From Streptomyces sp. NBC_01335 (lineage in GTDB: Bacteria > Actinomycetota > Actinomycetes > Streptomycetales > Streptomycetaceae), in the NCBI RefSeq assembly GCF_035953295.1, contig NZ_CP108370.1, positions 8,107,001-8,171,000 on the forward strand: a stretch of DNA of 64,000 nucleotides, given 5' to 3'. Of this stretch, positions 43,006 through 52,121 are shown piece by piece. The position numbers and the translations under genes were made by a program. The notes beneath the pieces are model-generated. The model did not search any database. It was not told where the DNA came from and saw only the letters and a list, made by a program, of their open reading frames with translations. How positions within the stretch are numbered: position 1 is the first letter of the stretch; each line of letters begins with the position of its first letter.

Positions 43006-44163
43006 ATGGATGTGGCTTCCGATCGCTCCTCACCCCGCAACAGAACCAGGGAAGAAATCTTCCGGGTCATTCAGGGCGGCGGTGCGCTCACGCGTGCGCA
43101 ACTCGTGGACGCCACCGGTCTGTCCCGGAGCACCGTCAATCACGCGGTCTCCCGGCTCATCGCCGAGGAGCGGGTGAGGGAGGAGGACCCGGAGGCGAAG
43201 GGGCCGGGGAGCGGCAGCGGACGCCCGGCGGGCGTGCTGAGATGCGTTCCCGGCGGGTCCAGTTCGGCGGCGCTCGACTTCGGGCACACCCACATCAAGG
43301 TCGCCGTCGTCGACGACACGGGCCGGATGCTGGCCCAACGGCGTGCCGACCTGGACGTCGACCTGTGCGCGTCCGAGGCCATGGACGCGGCGGCGGACAT
43401 GCTCGCGGAACTCCGCGGCGAGCATGCCGTCGACGACCTCTCGACGGTGGTCGCGGGGATCCCGGGACCGCTCGACTCCGCCACCGGGCTGGTGCGGTCG
43501 CCCACCATCCTCTCCAGCTGGGTCGGTCTCGACCCCGGGAAGGAACTCGAACGCCGACTGGGCCTGCGGGTGCACGTCGAGAACGACGCCGTGCTCGGGG
43601 CCTACGGCGAACTGCGCTGCGGCGCCGGCCAGGGCTACTCCGACTTTCTGTACGTGAAGGCGTCCCACGGCATCGGCGCGGGGATGGTGCTCGGCGGCGA
43701 GCCGTACCGGGGAGCTCTGGGCATCGCCGGGGAGATCGGCCACACGCCGCTGCCCGGCTACACGGAGCTGTGCCGGTGCGGCCGACGCGGCTGCCTGGAG
43801 GCGGTGGTCTCGGTCGAGTCCGTCAAGGCGCAGATCGCCCACACCCATCCCAGCCTGGGCTCCGGCGTCTCCTTCGGGGACCGGCCGGACGATCCGACCA
43901 CCTGGCGGATCCTGAACGACGCGGGCCGCATCCTGGGCGAGGTCCTCTCCGTGCTGAGCAACCTGCTCAACCCGGCGGCGGTCATCATCGGCGGCGAGCT
44001 CGGCGCCGCCGGCGGCGCGCTCCTGGAGGGGGTGGCGGCGACGGTGCACCGCAGCGCCCAGCCCGCCATCGCCGCGTCCCTCGACATCCTCCCCGCCCAG
44101 CTGGGCAGGGACGCGGAGCTGATCGGCGCGGCGGCGCTCGCCGCCGCGTTCGCGCGGGGGTGA
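43006..44163 (+). CDS. ROK-family regulator, first copy
   Basis: A 385-residue ROK (repressor, ORF, kinase) protein. Residues ~8-70 form a winged helix-turn-helix (RAQLVDATGLSRSTVNHAVSRL) and the rest a ROK sugar-kinase-like fold, with LDFGHTHIKVAVVDD (phosphate 1), GEIGHTPLPG and the zinc motif CRCGRRGCLEA. Regulatory ROKs of this type bind a sugar and leave DNA. ATG 43006 appears leaderless. It is followed by a palindromic site but no gene for ~400 bp. Confidence 0.9.
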   Translation: MDVASDRSSPRNRTREEIFRVIQGGGALTRAQLVDATGLSRSTVNHAVSRLIAEERVREEDPEAKGPGSGSGRPAGVLRCVPGGSSSAALDFGHTHIKVAVVDDTGRMLAQRRADLDVDLCASEAMDAAADMLAELRGEHAVDDLSTVVAGIPGPLDSATGLVRSPTILSSWVGLDPGKELERRLGLRVHVENDAVLGAYGELRCGAGQGYSDFLYVKASHGIGAGMVLGGEPYRGALGIAGEIGHTPLPGYTELCRCGRRGCLEAVVSVESVKAQIAHTHPSLGSGVSFGDRPDDPTTWRILNDAGRILGEVLSVLSNLLNPAAVIIGGELGAAGGALLEGVAATVHRSAQPAIAASLDILPAQLGRDAELIGAAALAAAFARG

Positions 44164-44184
44164 CCGACCGGGAGCCGAAGCTCA

Positions 44185-44198
44185 TGGGAGCGCTCCCG
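44185..44198. promoter_or_regulatory. CebR-like palindrome TGGGAGCGCTCCCG
   Basis: Thirteen of 14 bases match the LacI-family CebR operator (TGGGAGCGCTCCCA) that governs cello-oligosaccharide use in streptomycetes. It starts 21 bases after the first ROK stop. It could also act as part of a terminator, as AGCT blocks flank it symmetrically. Confidence 0.5.
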
Positions 44199-44320
44199 CA
44201 AGCTCTTCGGGGGCCCAGGTCCCGACACGCGGCGACTTTGTCCATCAGCGGCTTCGTGAACGGCACGTGGGCAGAACCGGATTCGGCGTCGGCGACGATC
44301 ACGTCCGGTGACCTCCCCGG

Positions 44321-44359
44321 CCGGCGCGGGTGCGGCCAGGCGCTGGCCGCACCCGCCGG
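44321..44359. terminator. Large hairpin in the inter-ROK region
   Basis: Perfect 11-base arms GGGTGCGGCCA (44328-44338) and TGGCCGCACCC (44344-44354), extended by CCGGC/GCCGG on the outside with a two-base bulge. Confidence 0.5.
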
Positions 44360-44481
44360 TGGAGAGCCCTCGTGTCCCGGTCGCTTCGGTGGACGAGGCC
44401 GCACTCCGGACGAACGAGGTCATCCAGCAGGGGCTTTGTCCTCGGAGCGGAAAAAGTCTGCGCGAATCGACGCACGACTTC

Positions 44482-44510
44482 TTCACGGCCGTGCCGTTGA
44501 CTGCTACGTT
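44482..44510 (+). promoter_or_regulatory. Putative promoter of the second ROK gene
   Basis: TTCACG (44482-44487) and TACGTT (44505-44510) have 17 bases between them. The -10 and its flank (GCTACGTTCC) repeat those before the GH43 gene. Confidence 0.45.
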
Positions 44511-44572
44511 CCACCGAAAGCCGGCTCCGCAAGTCCGGTGCAGTCAGGCCGAGTTGTGGCGAGGAGGGACAC

Positions 44573-45763
44573 GTGAGACGCATGACCGAACGACCGGCGA
44601 ACGCCCACCAGGCCCACCTGCTGAGGCTGTTGCGCGACCACGGTCCCCAGTCCCGGGCGCGACTCGGCGAACAGGTCGACCTCTCGCGATCGAGACTGGC
44701 CGTGGAGGTGGACCGGCTCCTGGAGACCGGGCTCGTGGCCGCCGACGGCCTCGCCGCCTCGCGCGGCGGGCGCCGGTCCCACAACGTCCGGCTCGCACCG
44801 GGGCTCCGCTTCCTCGGTGTCGACATCGGGGCGACCTCGGTCGACGTCGCCGTCACCAACGCCGAACTGGAGGTACTCGGTCACCTCAACCGGCCCATGG
44901 ACGTACGCGAGGGCCCCGTCGCGGTCTTCGAGCACGTGCTGGATCTGGCGGCGGAGCTGAGGAAATCGGGACTCGCCGATGGCTTCGACGGCGCCGGCGT
45001 CGGAGTGCCCGGACCGGTCAGCTTTCCCGAGGGTGTTCCGGTCGCACCGCCCATCATGCCCGGCTGGGACGGCTTCCCCGTGCGGGAGGTACTCGGCCAG
45101 GAACTCGGCTGCCCGGTCATGGTCGACAACGACGTGAACCTGATGGCCATGGGGGAGCGGCACGCGGGCGTGGCCCGCTCGGTGACCGACTTCCTCTGCG
45201 TCAAGATCGGAACCGGCATCGGGTGCGGCATCGTCGCCGGCGGTGAGGTCCACCGCGGGGTGACGGGCAGCGCCGGGGACATCGGGCACATCCAGGCGGT
45301 CCCCGGCGGCCGGCCGTGCACCTGCGGCAACCGGGGCTGTCTGGAAGCGCACTTCGGCGGTGCGGCGCTCGCCCGCGACGCGACCGAAGCGGCCCAGCAG
45401 GGCCTGTCGGCCGACCTCGCGGCCCGGCTCGCGGCGAAAGGCACCCTCACGGGCGTCGACGTCGCAGCCGCCGCGGCCGCGGGGGACGCCATCGCGCTCG
45501 ATCTGATCCGCGCGGGCGGAACCCACGTCGGGCAGGTCATCGCCGGGCTCGTCTCCTTCTTCAACCCCGGCCTGGTGGTGATCGGCGGCGGAGTGACCGG
45601 CCTCGGCCACACCCTGCTCGCGGCCATCCGCACCCAGGTCTACCGCCAGTCGCTGCCCCTGGCGACCGGCAACCTGCCGATCGTCCTCGGAGAACTGGGC
45701 CACGACGCCGGAGTCATCGGTGCCGCCCGGCTCATCAGCGATCACCTCTTCTCACCCGCGTAG
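44573..45763 (+). CDS. ROK-family regulator, second copy
   Basis: A 396-residue ROK regulator directly ahead of a sugar ABC transporter, so its likely controller. The N-terminal winged helix (RARLGEQVDLSRSRLAVEVDRLL) is followed by the ROK fold: GVDIGATSVDVAVT, DNDVNLMAMGER, GDIGHIQ and the zinc motif CTCGNRGCLEA. GTG 44573 follows GAGGAGGGAC; ATG 44582 is three codons in. It is only distantly similar to the first ROK protein. Confidence 0.9.
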   Translation: MRRMTERPANAHQAHLLRLLRDHGPQSRARLGEQVDLSRSRLAVEVDRLLETGLVAADGLAASRGGRRSHNVRLAPGLRFLGVDIGATSVDVAVTNAELEVLGHLNRPMDVREGPVAVFEHVLDLAAELRKSGLADGFDGAGVGVPGPVSFPEGVPVAPPIMPGWDGFPVREVLGQELGCPVMVDNDVNLMAMGERHAGVARSVTDFLCVKIGTGIGCGIVAGGEVHRGVTGSAGDIGHIQAVPGGRPCTCGNRGCLEAHFGGAALARDATEAAQQGLSADLAARLAAKGTLTGVDVAAAAAAGDAIALDLIRAGGTHVGQVIAGLVSFFNPGLVVIGGGVTGLGHTLLAAIRTQVYRQSLPLATGNLPIVLGELGHDAGVIGAARLISDHLFSPA

Positions 45764-46139
45764 GGCGTTCCCCGCCAACGGCCCCCGGTACAGCGCACCG
45801 CACCGCCCGCACCGCCCGCACTGCTCGCACCGCCCGCACTGCTCGCACGGCCCGTACCGCCCGACCAGCACTGCCCGCTCGCCGGCACTGCCCGTACTGC
45901 CCGGCACCGCTCGTACCGCCCGCCCGGCACAGCTCCGTACGTTCCGCGCGCCTTTGCACGTTCCGCACAGGCCACCGCCGCTCCGTACCACCCGTACCGC
46001 GAGCCACCGCATCGCCGTTCCGCCGCGATCCGCACAGCGCGACCTCGTACCGCGCCCGCATGCCCGAATCCGACCCGACCCGTCACGTCCAGGTGCTCCA
46101 GTCCTGACCGAGGCCGTACGTCTGCCGAGGGGAACCCAC
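45764..46139. repeat. Low-complexity C-rich degenerate repeats
   Basis: Between the ROK gene and the ABC operon lies ~370 bp of degenerate short repeats built on CACCGCCCG, CACTGCTCG and GTACCGCCCG (densest at 45795-45935). On the + strand it is poor in G. I see no gene; the leader of the ABC operon lies at the end, with GAGGGG before its ATG. Confidence 0.6.
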
Positions 46140-47657
46140 ATGGCACTCCAGCCACCGCTGCTCCACATGTCCGGCATCACCAAGTCGTTCCCCGGTGTCC
46201 GCGCCCTGGACGGCGTCGACCTGGAGGTCCAGGCCGGCGAGGTGCACTGCCTGCTCGGCCAGAACGGTGCGGGCAAGTCCACCCTGATCAAGGTTCTCGC
46301 GGGTGCCCACCAGCCCGACACCGGCACCATCCACTGGCGCGGCGAGGCCGTGACCCTGCGCTCGCCCATCGCCGCCATGCGTCTCGGCATCGCCACCATC
46401 TACCAGGAACTCGACCTGGTGGAGCACCTGTCGGTCGCCGAGAACATCCACCTCGGCCACGAGCCGACCACCGCCGGGTTCGTGGTCAGGGGCCGAGCCG
46501 CCCGCACCTCGTCCACCGAACTCCTGCGGCGTCTGGGCCACCCCGAGATCGACCCCGCCCGGCTCGTCGGAGAACTGCCGGCCGCACAGCAGCAGATCGT
46601 GTCGATGGCCCGCGCGCTCTCCCACGACGTCCGCCTCATCGTCATGGACGAGCCGTCCGCCGCCCTCGACCCGGACGAGGTCGACAACCTGTTCCGGATC
46701 GTCGGGGCGCTCACCGCGGAAGGTGTGTCGGTGGTCTACATCTCGCACCGCCTGGAGGAGATCCGCCGCATCGGCGACCGGGTGACCGTGCTCAAGGACG
46801 GCCGGGCGGTCGCGGGCGGACTGCCCGCGGACTCCACCCCGACCCACGACATCGTCGCCCTGATGACCGGGCGGAACGTCGAGTACGTCTTCCCCCGGCG
46901 GCCACCGTCCCCGCCCGACGGGCCTCCGGTCCTGGAGCTGCGCGGGCTCGCCCGCGCAGGCGAGTTCGCGCCGCTGGACCTCACCGTCCGCCCCGGCGAG
47001 ATCGTGGGACTCGCCGGGCTCGTCGGCTCCGGCCGCTCCGAGATCCTGGAGACCCTCTACGGCGCCCGCAGACCGACGTCCGGACAGGTATGCGTCGACG
47101 GAGCGCCGTTGCGGCCGGGCAGTGTGCGCGCGGCGGTCCGGGCCGGCATCGGCCTCGCCCCCGAGGAGCGCAAGGCGCAGGCGCTGCTGATGCTGGAGTC
47201 CGTCACCCGCAACGTCTCCCTCTCCACGCTCTCCCGCTTCTCCCGCGCCGGCTGGCTCGACCGCCGCGGAGAACGGGAAGCCGCCCGCGCGGCCACCCGT
47301 GAACTGTCCCTGCGCCCCGACAACCCCTCGGTGCCCGTCCGCACCCTCTCCGGCGGAAACCAGCAGAAGGCCGTACTCGCCCGCTGGCTGCTGCGCGGCT
47401 GCCGCGTGCTGCTGCTCGACGAACCGACCCGGGGCGTCGACGTCGGAGCCCGCGCCGAGCTGTACGCGGTGGTGCGGCGGCTGGCCGACGAAGGACTCGC
47501 GGTGCTGCTCGTGTCCAGCGAGGTCCCCGAAGTACTGGGCCTCGCCGACCGCGTGCTGGTGCTGCGCGAAGGCCGTGTCGTGCACGAGGCCCCGGCCCGC
47601 GAGCTCGACGAACACCGCGTACTCGACATCGTTCTGGAAGGAAGCCCGGCATCATGA
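46140..47657 (+). CDS. Sugar ABC transporter ATP-binding protein (RbsA type)
   Basis: A 505-residue double ATPase of the CUT2 (ribose/galactose/inositol-type) importer family. Domain 1 has Walker A GQNGAGKST (~residue 40), a degenerate signature LPAAQQQ and Walker B LIVMDEPSAALD. Domain 2 has the modified Walker A LVGSGRSE (~295), signature LSGGNQQK and Walker B VLLLDEPTRGVD. The degenerate first signature and second Walker A are normal for RbsA-like proteins. ATG 46140 follows GAGGGG; it overlaps the permease start by four bases. Confidence 0.93.
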   Translation: MALQPPLLHMSGITKSFPGVRALDGVDLEVQAGEVHCLLGQNGAGKSTLIKVLAGAHQPDTGTIHWRGEAVTLRSPIAAMRLGIATIYQELDLVEHLSVAENIHLGHEPTTAGFVVRGRAARTSSTELLRRLGHPEIDPARLVGELPAAQQQIVSMARALSHDVRLIVMDEPSAALDPDEVDNLFRIVGALTAEGVSVVYISHRLEEIRRIGDRVTVLKDGRAVAGGLPADSTPTHDIVALMTGRNVEYVFPRRPPSPPDGPPVLELRGLARAGEFAPLDLTVRPGEIVGLAGLVGSGRSEILETLYGARRPTSGQVCVDGAPLRPGSVRAAVRAGIGLAPEERKAQALLMLESVTRNVSLSTLSRFSRAGWLDRRGEREAARAATRELSLRPDNPSVPVRTLSGGNQQKAVLARWLLRGCRVLLLDEPTRGVDVGARAELYAVVRRLADEGLAVLLVSSEVPEVLGLADRVLVLREGRVVHEAPARELDEHRVLDIVLEGSPAS

Positions 47658-48673
47658 CGCAGCACGCCTCCCCGCCCCGCGACAGCACCGACAAGGCGCA
47701 ACCGGCCGGCACCCTCCCCGCCTGGCGCTTCCTGGTGGCCCGCGCCGACATCCGTACCCTTTCGCTGGTCGGCGTGCTGCTCGCCCTCGTCGTCGTCGGC
47801 GGCATCACCAAACCGGACGAGTTCCTGGACACCCAGAACCTTCAACTCGTCCTCACCCAGGCATCGGTGATCGGCGTCGTCACGGTCGGCATGACCTTCG
47901 TCATCACCTCCGGCGGCATCGACCTCTCGGTCGGCGCGATCGTGGCCCTCGCCTCGGTCTGGGCGACCACGGTGGCCACTCAGGAGTTCGGTTTCCTGGG
48001 CATCCTCGTCACGGCGCTGCTCGTCGGCGTCGGATGCGGACTCGTCAACGGGGTGCTCATCTCCTTCGGCCGCATGGTCCCGTTCATCGCCACCCTCGCC
48101 ATGCTCGCCTCGGCCCGCGGGCTCGCGCTCCAGATCACCGACGGCAAGACCCAGATCGTCACCGTCGACGGGCTCCTCGGCCTCGGCGAGCGGGACTCGT
48201 ACGTACTCGGCATCCCGCCCCTCGTCCTGGTGTTCGCAGCCGTGACGGTCGTCGGCTGGCTGGTGCTCAACCGCACCACCTTCGGCCGCCGTACGATCGC
48301 CGTCGGCGGCAACGCCGAGGCGGCCCGGCTCGCCGGCATCGACGTACGCCGCCAGCGGCTCTACCTCTACCTGCTGTCCGGACTGTGCTGCGGCATCGCC
48401 GCCTTCATGCTGATCATCCTCTCCGGGTCCGGACAGAACACCAACGGCAATCTCTACGAACTCGACGCCATCGCGGCCGCGATCATCGGCGGAACCCTGC
48501 TCAGCGGGGGGCGCGGCACCATCACCGGCTCCGTGCTCGGCGTCCTGATCTTCACCACGATCACCAACATCTTCGCCCTGAACAACCTGCAGAGCGACGT
48601 CCAGCAGATTGCCAAGGGCGCGATCATCGTCGCCGCGGTGCTCGTCCAGCGCCGCACCGCGAGCACGACCTGA
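47654..48673 (+). CDS. Sugar ABC transporter permease (RbsC type)
   Basis: A 339-residue integral membrane permease, the channel of a CUT2 sugar importer, working as a homodimer with the RbsA-type ATPase. It has about eight to ten helices, with family stretches FVITSGGIDLSVGAIVALA, NTFGRR-like NRTTFGRRTIAVGGNAEAARL and AAIIGGTLLSGGRGTITGSV. Its ATG lies in the ATPase stop (ATGA). It ends 17 bp before the binding-protein gene. Confidence 0.93.
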   Translation: MTQHASPPRDSTDKAQPAGTLPAWRFLVARADIRTLSLVGVLLALVVVGGITKPDEFLDTQNLQLVLTQASVIGVVTVGMTFVITSGGIDLSVGAIVALASVWATTVATQEFGFLGILVTALLVGVGCGLVNGVLISFGRMVPFIATLAMLASARGLALQITDGKTQIVTVDGLLGLGERDSYVLGIPPLVLVFAAVTVVGWLVLNRTTFGRRTIAVGGNAEAARLAGIDVRRQRLYLYLLSGLCCGIAAFMLIILSGSGQNTNGNLYELDAIAAAIIGGTLLSGGRGTITGSVLGVLIFTTITNIFALNNLQSDVQQIAKGAIIVAAVLVQRRTASTT

Positions 48674-48690
48674 GGAAGGGGTTCACCGCC

Positions 48691-49731
48691 ATGTCACACC
48701 TCACGAGCCGCAGAGGGCTGCTCTTCGGGAGCGCCGCCATATCCGCAGGAGCGCTGCTCACCGGTTGCACGAGCAACGAGAGCAAGGACGAGAAGCCCGC
48801 CGCCGCCGAGCGGCCGGCCGCCGACGACCAGCCCGGCAAGCCGGTCACCATCGGGTTCGCCGGCCCCCAGGCCGACCACGGCTGGCTCAACGCGATCAAC
48901 GACAACGCCAAGAGCCGCGCCAAGAAGTACTCGGACGTCACCCTGGAGATCACCGAGGGCTCCAACGACACCGCCGCGCAGATAGGCCAGATCGAGACCC
49001 TGATCAACAAGAAGGTCGACGTCCTGGTGATCCTGCCCGCGGACGGCAAGGCCCTCACCCAGGTCGGGCTGAAGGCGATGCGCGCCGGCATTCCGGTGAT
49101 CAACCTGGACCGGATCTTCAACACCCCTCAGGCGTACCGCTGCTGGATCGGCGGCGACAACTACGGCATGGGCTTCAACGCCGGTCACTACATCGGCGAG
49201 AAGCTCAAGGGCAAGTCCGGCGCCCACGTCGTCGAGCTCGCCGGTCTGGACAACCTGGAGCTGACCAAGCAGCGCACCCAGGGCTTCGACGACGCCCTCA
49301 AGAACTACCCGAACGTCGAGAAGGTCGCCCGCCAGGCCGCCGACTTCACCGTCGAGTCCGGTCAGGCCAAGATGGCCCAGCTCCTCCAGGCGCAGTCGAA
49401 GATCGACGCCCTGTGGAACCACGACGACGACCAGGGCGTCGGCGCCCTGCGCGCCATCGAACAGGCCGGGCGCGACGAATTCCTGATGGTCGGTGGCGCC
49501 GGGGCGCTCTCCGCCTTCGAGGTGATCAAGCAGGACAGCGGGGTCCTGAAGGCGACCGTGCTGTACCCGCCGACGATGGCCGCCTCGGCCGTCGACCTGG
49601 CCCGCGCTCTCGGCCAGGCCAAGGGGGTCGGCGGCCTCGCCGAGTACGAGATCCCCTCGTCGATCACGCTCTACTCCGCCGTCGTCGACAAGGACAACGT
49701 CGACCAGTACATGCCCACCGGCTTCCGCTGA
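48691..49731 (+). CDS. Sugar-binding lipoprotein (RbsB type)
   Basis: A 346-residue extracytoplasmic solute-binding lipoprotein. The leader has an Arg pair (SRRGLLFG) and a lipobox LLTGC (Cys 26), followed by a Lys/Glu/Pro linker. The two-lobed periplasmic-binding fold shows TIGFAGPQADHGWLNAI, VDVLVILPADGKALTQ and VIKQDSGVLKATVLYPP. Sequence suggests a CUT2 sugar or cyclitol; the exact ligand cannot be told. ATG 48691 is preceded by GGAAGGGG. A long hairpin follows the stop. Confidence 0.92.
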   Translation: MSHLTSRRGLLFGSAAISAGALLTGCTSNESKDEKPAAAERPAADDQPGKPVTIGFAGPQADHGWLNAINDNAKSRAKKYSDVTLEITEGSNDTAAQIGQIETLINKKVDVLVILPADGKALTQVGLKAMRAGIPVINLDRIFNTPQAYRCWIGGDNYGMGFNAGHYIGEKLKGKSGAHVVELAGLDNLELTKQRTQGFDDALKNYPNVEKVARQAADFTVESGQAKMAQLLQAQSKIDALWNHDDDQGVGALRAIEQAGRDEFLMVGGAGALSAFEVIKQDSGVLKATVLYPPTMAASAVDLARALGQAKGVGGLAEYEIPSSITLYSAVVDKDNVDQYMPTGFR

Positions 49732-49738
49732 CGGGCCA

Positions 49739-49810
49739 GGCCGTGTCCGCGGCGTCCCGCCGCGCGCCCGGAAAGGGGCGCGGGCCCGGACGGATGCCGC
49801 GGACACGGCC
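49739..49810. terminator. Long hairpin between binding-protein and dehydrogenase genes
   Basis: Perfect 15-base arms GGCCGTGTCCGCGGC (49739-49753) and GCCGCGGACACGGCC (49796-49810) enclose an inner CGCGCCC/GGGCGCG pair. It likely stops or slows transcription after the importer genes. Confidence 0.75.
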
Positions 49811-49854
49811 TCCGCACCCCCACGGATCTACGAAGAGGATGAGGAGGACCCACC

Positions 49855-51063
49855 ATGGGACACCCGGAGCAGATCGAAGGGCCGGAGGCGGCGAAGCCAC
49901 CGCTCCGCGTCGGAATGGTCGGATACGCCTTCATGGGCGCCGCCCACTCCCAGGGCTGGCGCACCGTGGGCCGCGTCTTCGACCTGCCCCTGAGACCGGT
50001 CCTGGCGGCCGTCTGCGGCCGTGACGGTGGAGCGGTCCGGGCGGCGGCCGACCGGCACGGCTGGGCGAGCGCCGAGACCGACTGGCGCGTCCTGGTGGCG
50101 CGGGACGACATCGACCTCGTCGACATCTGCACCCCCGGCGACAGCCACGCCGAGATCGCGCTGGCCGCGCTGGCCGCGGGCAAGCATGTGCTGTGCGAGA
50201 AGCCTCTCGCCAACACGGTGGCGGAAGCTTCCGCGATGACCGTCGCTGCCCAAGAGGCATCCACGAAAGGGCAGTTGACGATGGTCGGCTTCAACTACCG
50301 GCGGTTGCCCGCCACGGCCCTGGCCCGCCGGATGGTGACCGAGGGAAGGATCGGCACGCTGCGGCACGTACGGGTGTCCTACCTCCAGGACTGGCTGGTG
50401 GACCCGTCCTTCCCGCTCACCTGGCGGCTGCGCAAGGAGCACGCGGGCTCCGGCTCGCTCGGCGATCTGGGCGCGCACATCGTCGACCTCGCCCAGTACC
50501 TGGCCGGCGAACGGCTGGCCGGGGTCTCCGCGCTCACCGAGACCTTCGTGCGGCGGCGCCCGCTGCCCGCCGGGCCCACCAGCGGCCTCGCCGCCGGGGC
50601 GGTGGCCGGTACCGGGGAGGTCACCGTGGACGACGCCGCCGTCTTCACCGGCCGGTTCGCCTCCGGCGCTCTCGCCTCGTTCGAAGCCACCCGCTACGCG
50701 ACCGGCCGCAAGAACGCGCTGCGCATCGAACTCAACGGAGAACGCGGGTCGCTCGCCTTCGACCTGGAGCGCCTCAACGAACTCGCCTTCCACGACGGCA
50801 CCGAACCCGGAACGCACGCCGGTTTCCGCCGGATCCTCGTCACCGAGCCCGACCACCCCTATGTGGAGGCCTGGTGGCCCCCGGGCCACGGCCTCGGCTA
50901 CGAGCACTCCTTCGTCCACCAGGCCCGCGATCTCGTGCACGCCATCGCCGAGAAGCGTGCCCCAGAACCCTCCTTCGCCGACGGGCTGCAGGTCCAGCGG
51001 GTGCTCGCCGCGGTGGAGGAGAGCGCAGAGAAGAGCTCCGTCTACACCCCGATCGCGTTCTAG
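49855..51063 (+). CDS. Gfo/Idh/MocA-family sugar oxidoreductase
   Basis: A 402-residue NAD(P)-dependent dehydrogenase of the glucose-fructose oxidoreductase/inositol dehydrogenase family. Rossmann motif [17 protein letters not shown] (~18-34), then [12 protein letters not shown] and the family's EKPLANT (~117), with the substrate-domain stretch [17 protein letters not shown]. It likely oxidises a hydroxyl of an imported sugar, glycoside or cyclitol. ATG 49855 follows GAGGAGGA. The isomerase gene starts 11 bp after its stop. Confidence 0.92.
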   Translation: MGHPEQIEGPEAAKPPLRVGMVGYAFMGAAHSQGWRTVGRVFDLPLRPVLAAVCGRDGGAVRAAADRHGWASAETDWRVLVARDDIDLVDICTPGDSHAEIALAALAAGKHVLCEKPLANTVAEASAMTVAAQEASTKGQLTMVGFNYRRLPATALARRMVTEGRIGTLRHVRVSYLQDWLVDPSFPLTWRLRKEHAGSGSLGDLGAHIVDLAQYLAGERLAGVSALTETFVRRRPLPAGPTSGLAAGAVAGTGEVTVDDAAVFTGRFASGALASFEATRYATGRKNALRIELNGERGSLAFDLERLNELAFHDGTEPGTHAGFRRILVTEPDHPYVEAWWPPGHGLGYEHSFVHQARDLVHAIAEKRAPEPSFADGLQVQRVLAAVEESAEKSSVYTPIAF

Positions 51064-51074
51064 AGGAGGCCCCC

Positions 51075-52082
51075 GTGCCGCGCAGTTTCACGCTCTTCAC
51101 CGGTCAGTGGGCCGACCTCCCTCTGGAGGAGGTCTGCCGACTGGCCCGCGACTTCGGCTACGACGGCCTCGAACTCGCCTGCTGGGGAGACCACTTCGAG
51201 GTCGACAAGGCGCTCGCCGATCCCGCCTACCTGGACTCGCGGCGCGAGCTCCTGGACCGGTACCAGCTCAAGTGCTGGGGCATATCGAACCACTTGGTGG
51301 GACAGGCCGTCTGCGACGCCATCATCGACGAACGCCACCAGGCCATCCTGCCCGCCCGGATCTGGGGGGACGGCGAGGCCGAGGGCGTACGGCGGCGTGC
51401 CGCGGCCGAGATCGCCGACACCGCCCGTGCCGCGGCGGCGTTCGGCGTCGACACCGTGATCGGGTTCACCGGGTCGGCGATCTGGCATCTGGTCGCCATG
51501 TTCCCGCCCGTCCCCGAGTCGATGATCGAGCGCGGCTACCAGGACTTCGCCGACCGGTGGAACCCGATTCTGGACGTCTTCGACGCCGAAGGCGTCCGCT
51601 TCGCCCACGAGGTCCACCCCAGCGAGATCGCCTACGACTACTGGACCACCCGGCGCGCCCTGGAAGCCGTCGACCACCGGCCCGCCTTCGGACTCAACTT
51701 CGACCCCTCCCACTTCGTGTGGCAGGACCTCGATCCGGTCGGCTTCCTCTGGGACTTCCGCGACCGGATCTACCACGTCGACTGCAAGGAGGCCCGTAAG
51801 CGTCTGGACGGACGCAACGGACGGCTCGGCTCCCACCTGCCCTGGGGCGATCCCCGCCGCGGCTGGGACTTCGTCTCCGCCGGCCACGGCGACGTCCCCT
51901 GGGAGGACGTCTTCCGGATGCTGGCCTCCATCGGCTACCAGGGGCCGGTCTCCGTCGAGTGGGAGGACGCCGGTATGGACCGGCTCCAGGGCGCCCCCGA
52001 GGCCCTGGCCCGGCTCAAGGCGTTCGACTTCGACCCGCCGAAGGCATCCTTCGACGCGGCCTTCGGCACCCAGCCCTCCTGA
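51075..52082 (+). CDS. Sugar phosphate isomerase/epimerase (AP_endonuc_2)
   Basis: A 335-residue TIM-barrel enzyme of the xylose isomerase-like/AP endonuclease 2 family. Metal-binding positions fit: [24 protein letters not shown] and VDCKEARKR, and a late [15 protein letters not shown] 51075 follows GAGGAGG placed over the previous stop. In related loci this enzyme partners a Gfo/Idh/MocA dehydrogenase in 3-keto-sugar or inositol breakdown. Confidence 0.9.
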   Translation: MPRSFTLFTGQWADLPLEEVCRLARDFGYDGLELACWGDHFEVDKALADPAYLDSRRELLDRYQLKCWGISNHLVGQAVCDAIIDERHQAILPARIWGDGEAEGVRRRAAAEIADTARAAAAFGVDTVIGFTGSAIWHLVAMFPPVPESMIERGYQDFADRWNPILDVFDAEGVRFAHEVHPSEIAYDYWTTRRALEAVDHRPAFGLNFDPSHFVWQDLDPVGFLWDFRDRIYHVDCKEARKRLDGRNGRLGSHLPWGDPRRGWDFVSAGHGDVPWEDVFRMLASIGYQGPVSVEWEDAGMDRLQGAPEALARLKAFDFDPPKASFDAAFGTQPS

Positions 52083-52121
52083 CCCGGGCGGCTCCGGGGC
52101 CCGGCGGCTCCGGAGCCCGCC

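Larger units (their letters stand above)
44199..44572. other. Non-coding stretch before the second ROK gene
   Basis: No supportable gene. It contains the hairpin at 44321-44359 and, near the end, the promoter-like pair at 44482-44510. Confidence 0.5.

Noticed and set aside
44199..44480. Possible transposase or coding remnant between the ROK genes
   Set aside because: Translated on both strands it gives no recognisable domain, and no terminal inverted repeats or target duplications were found.
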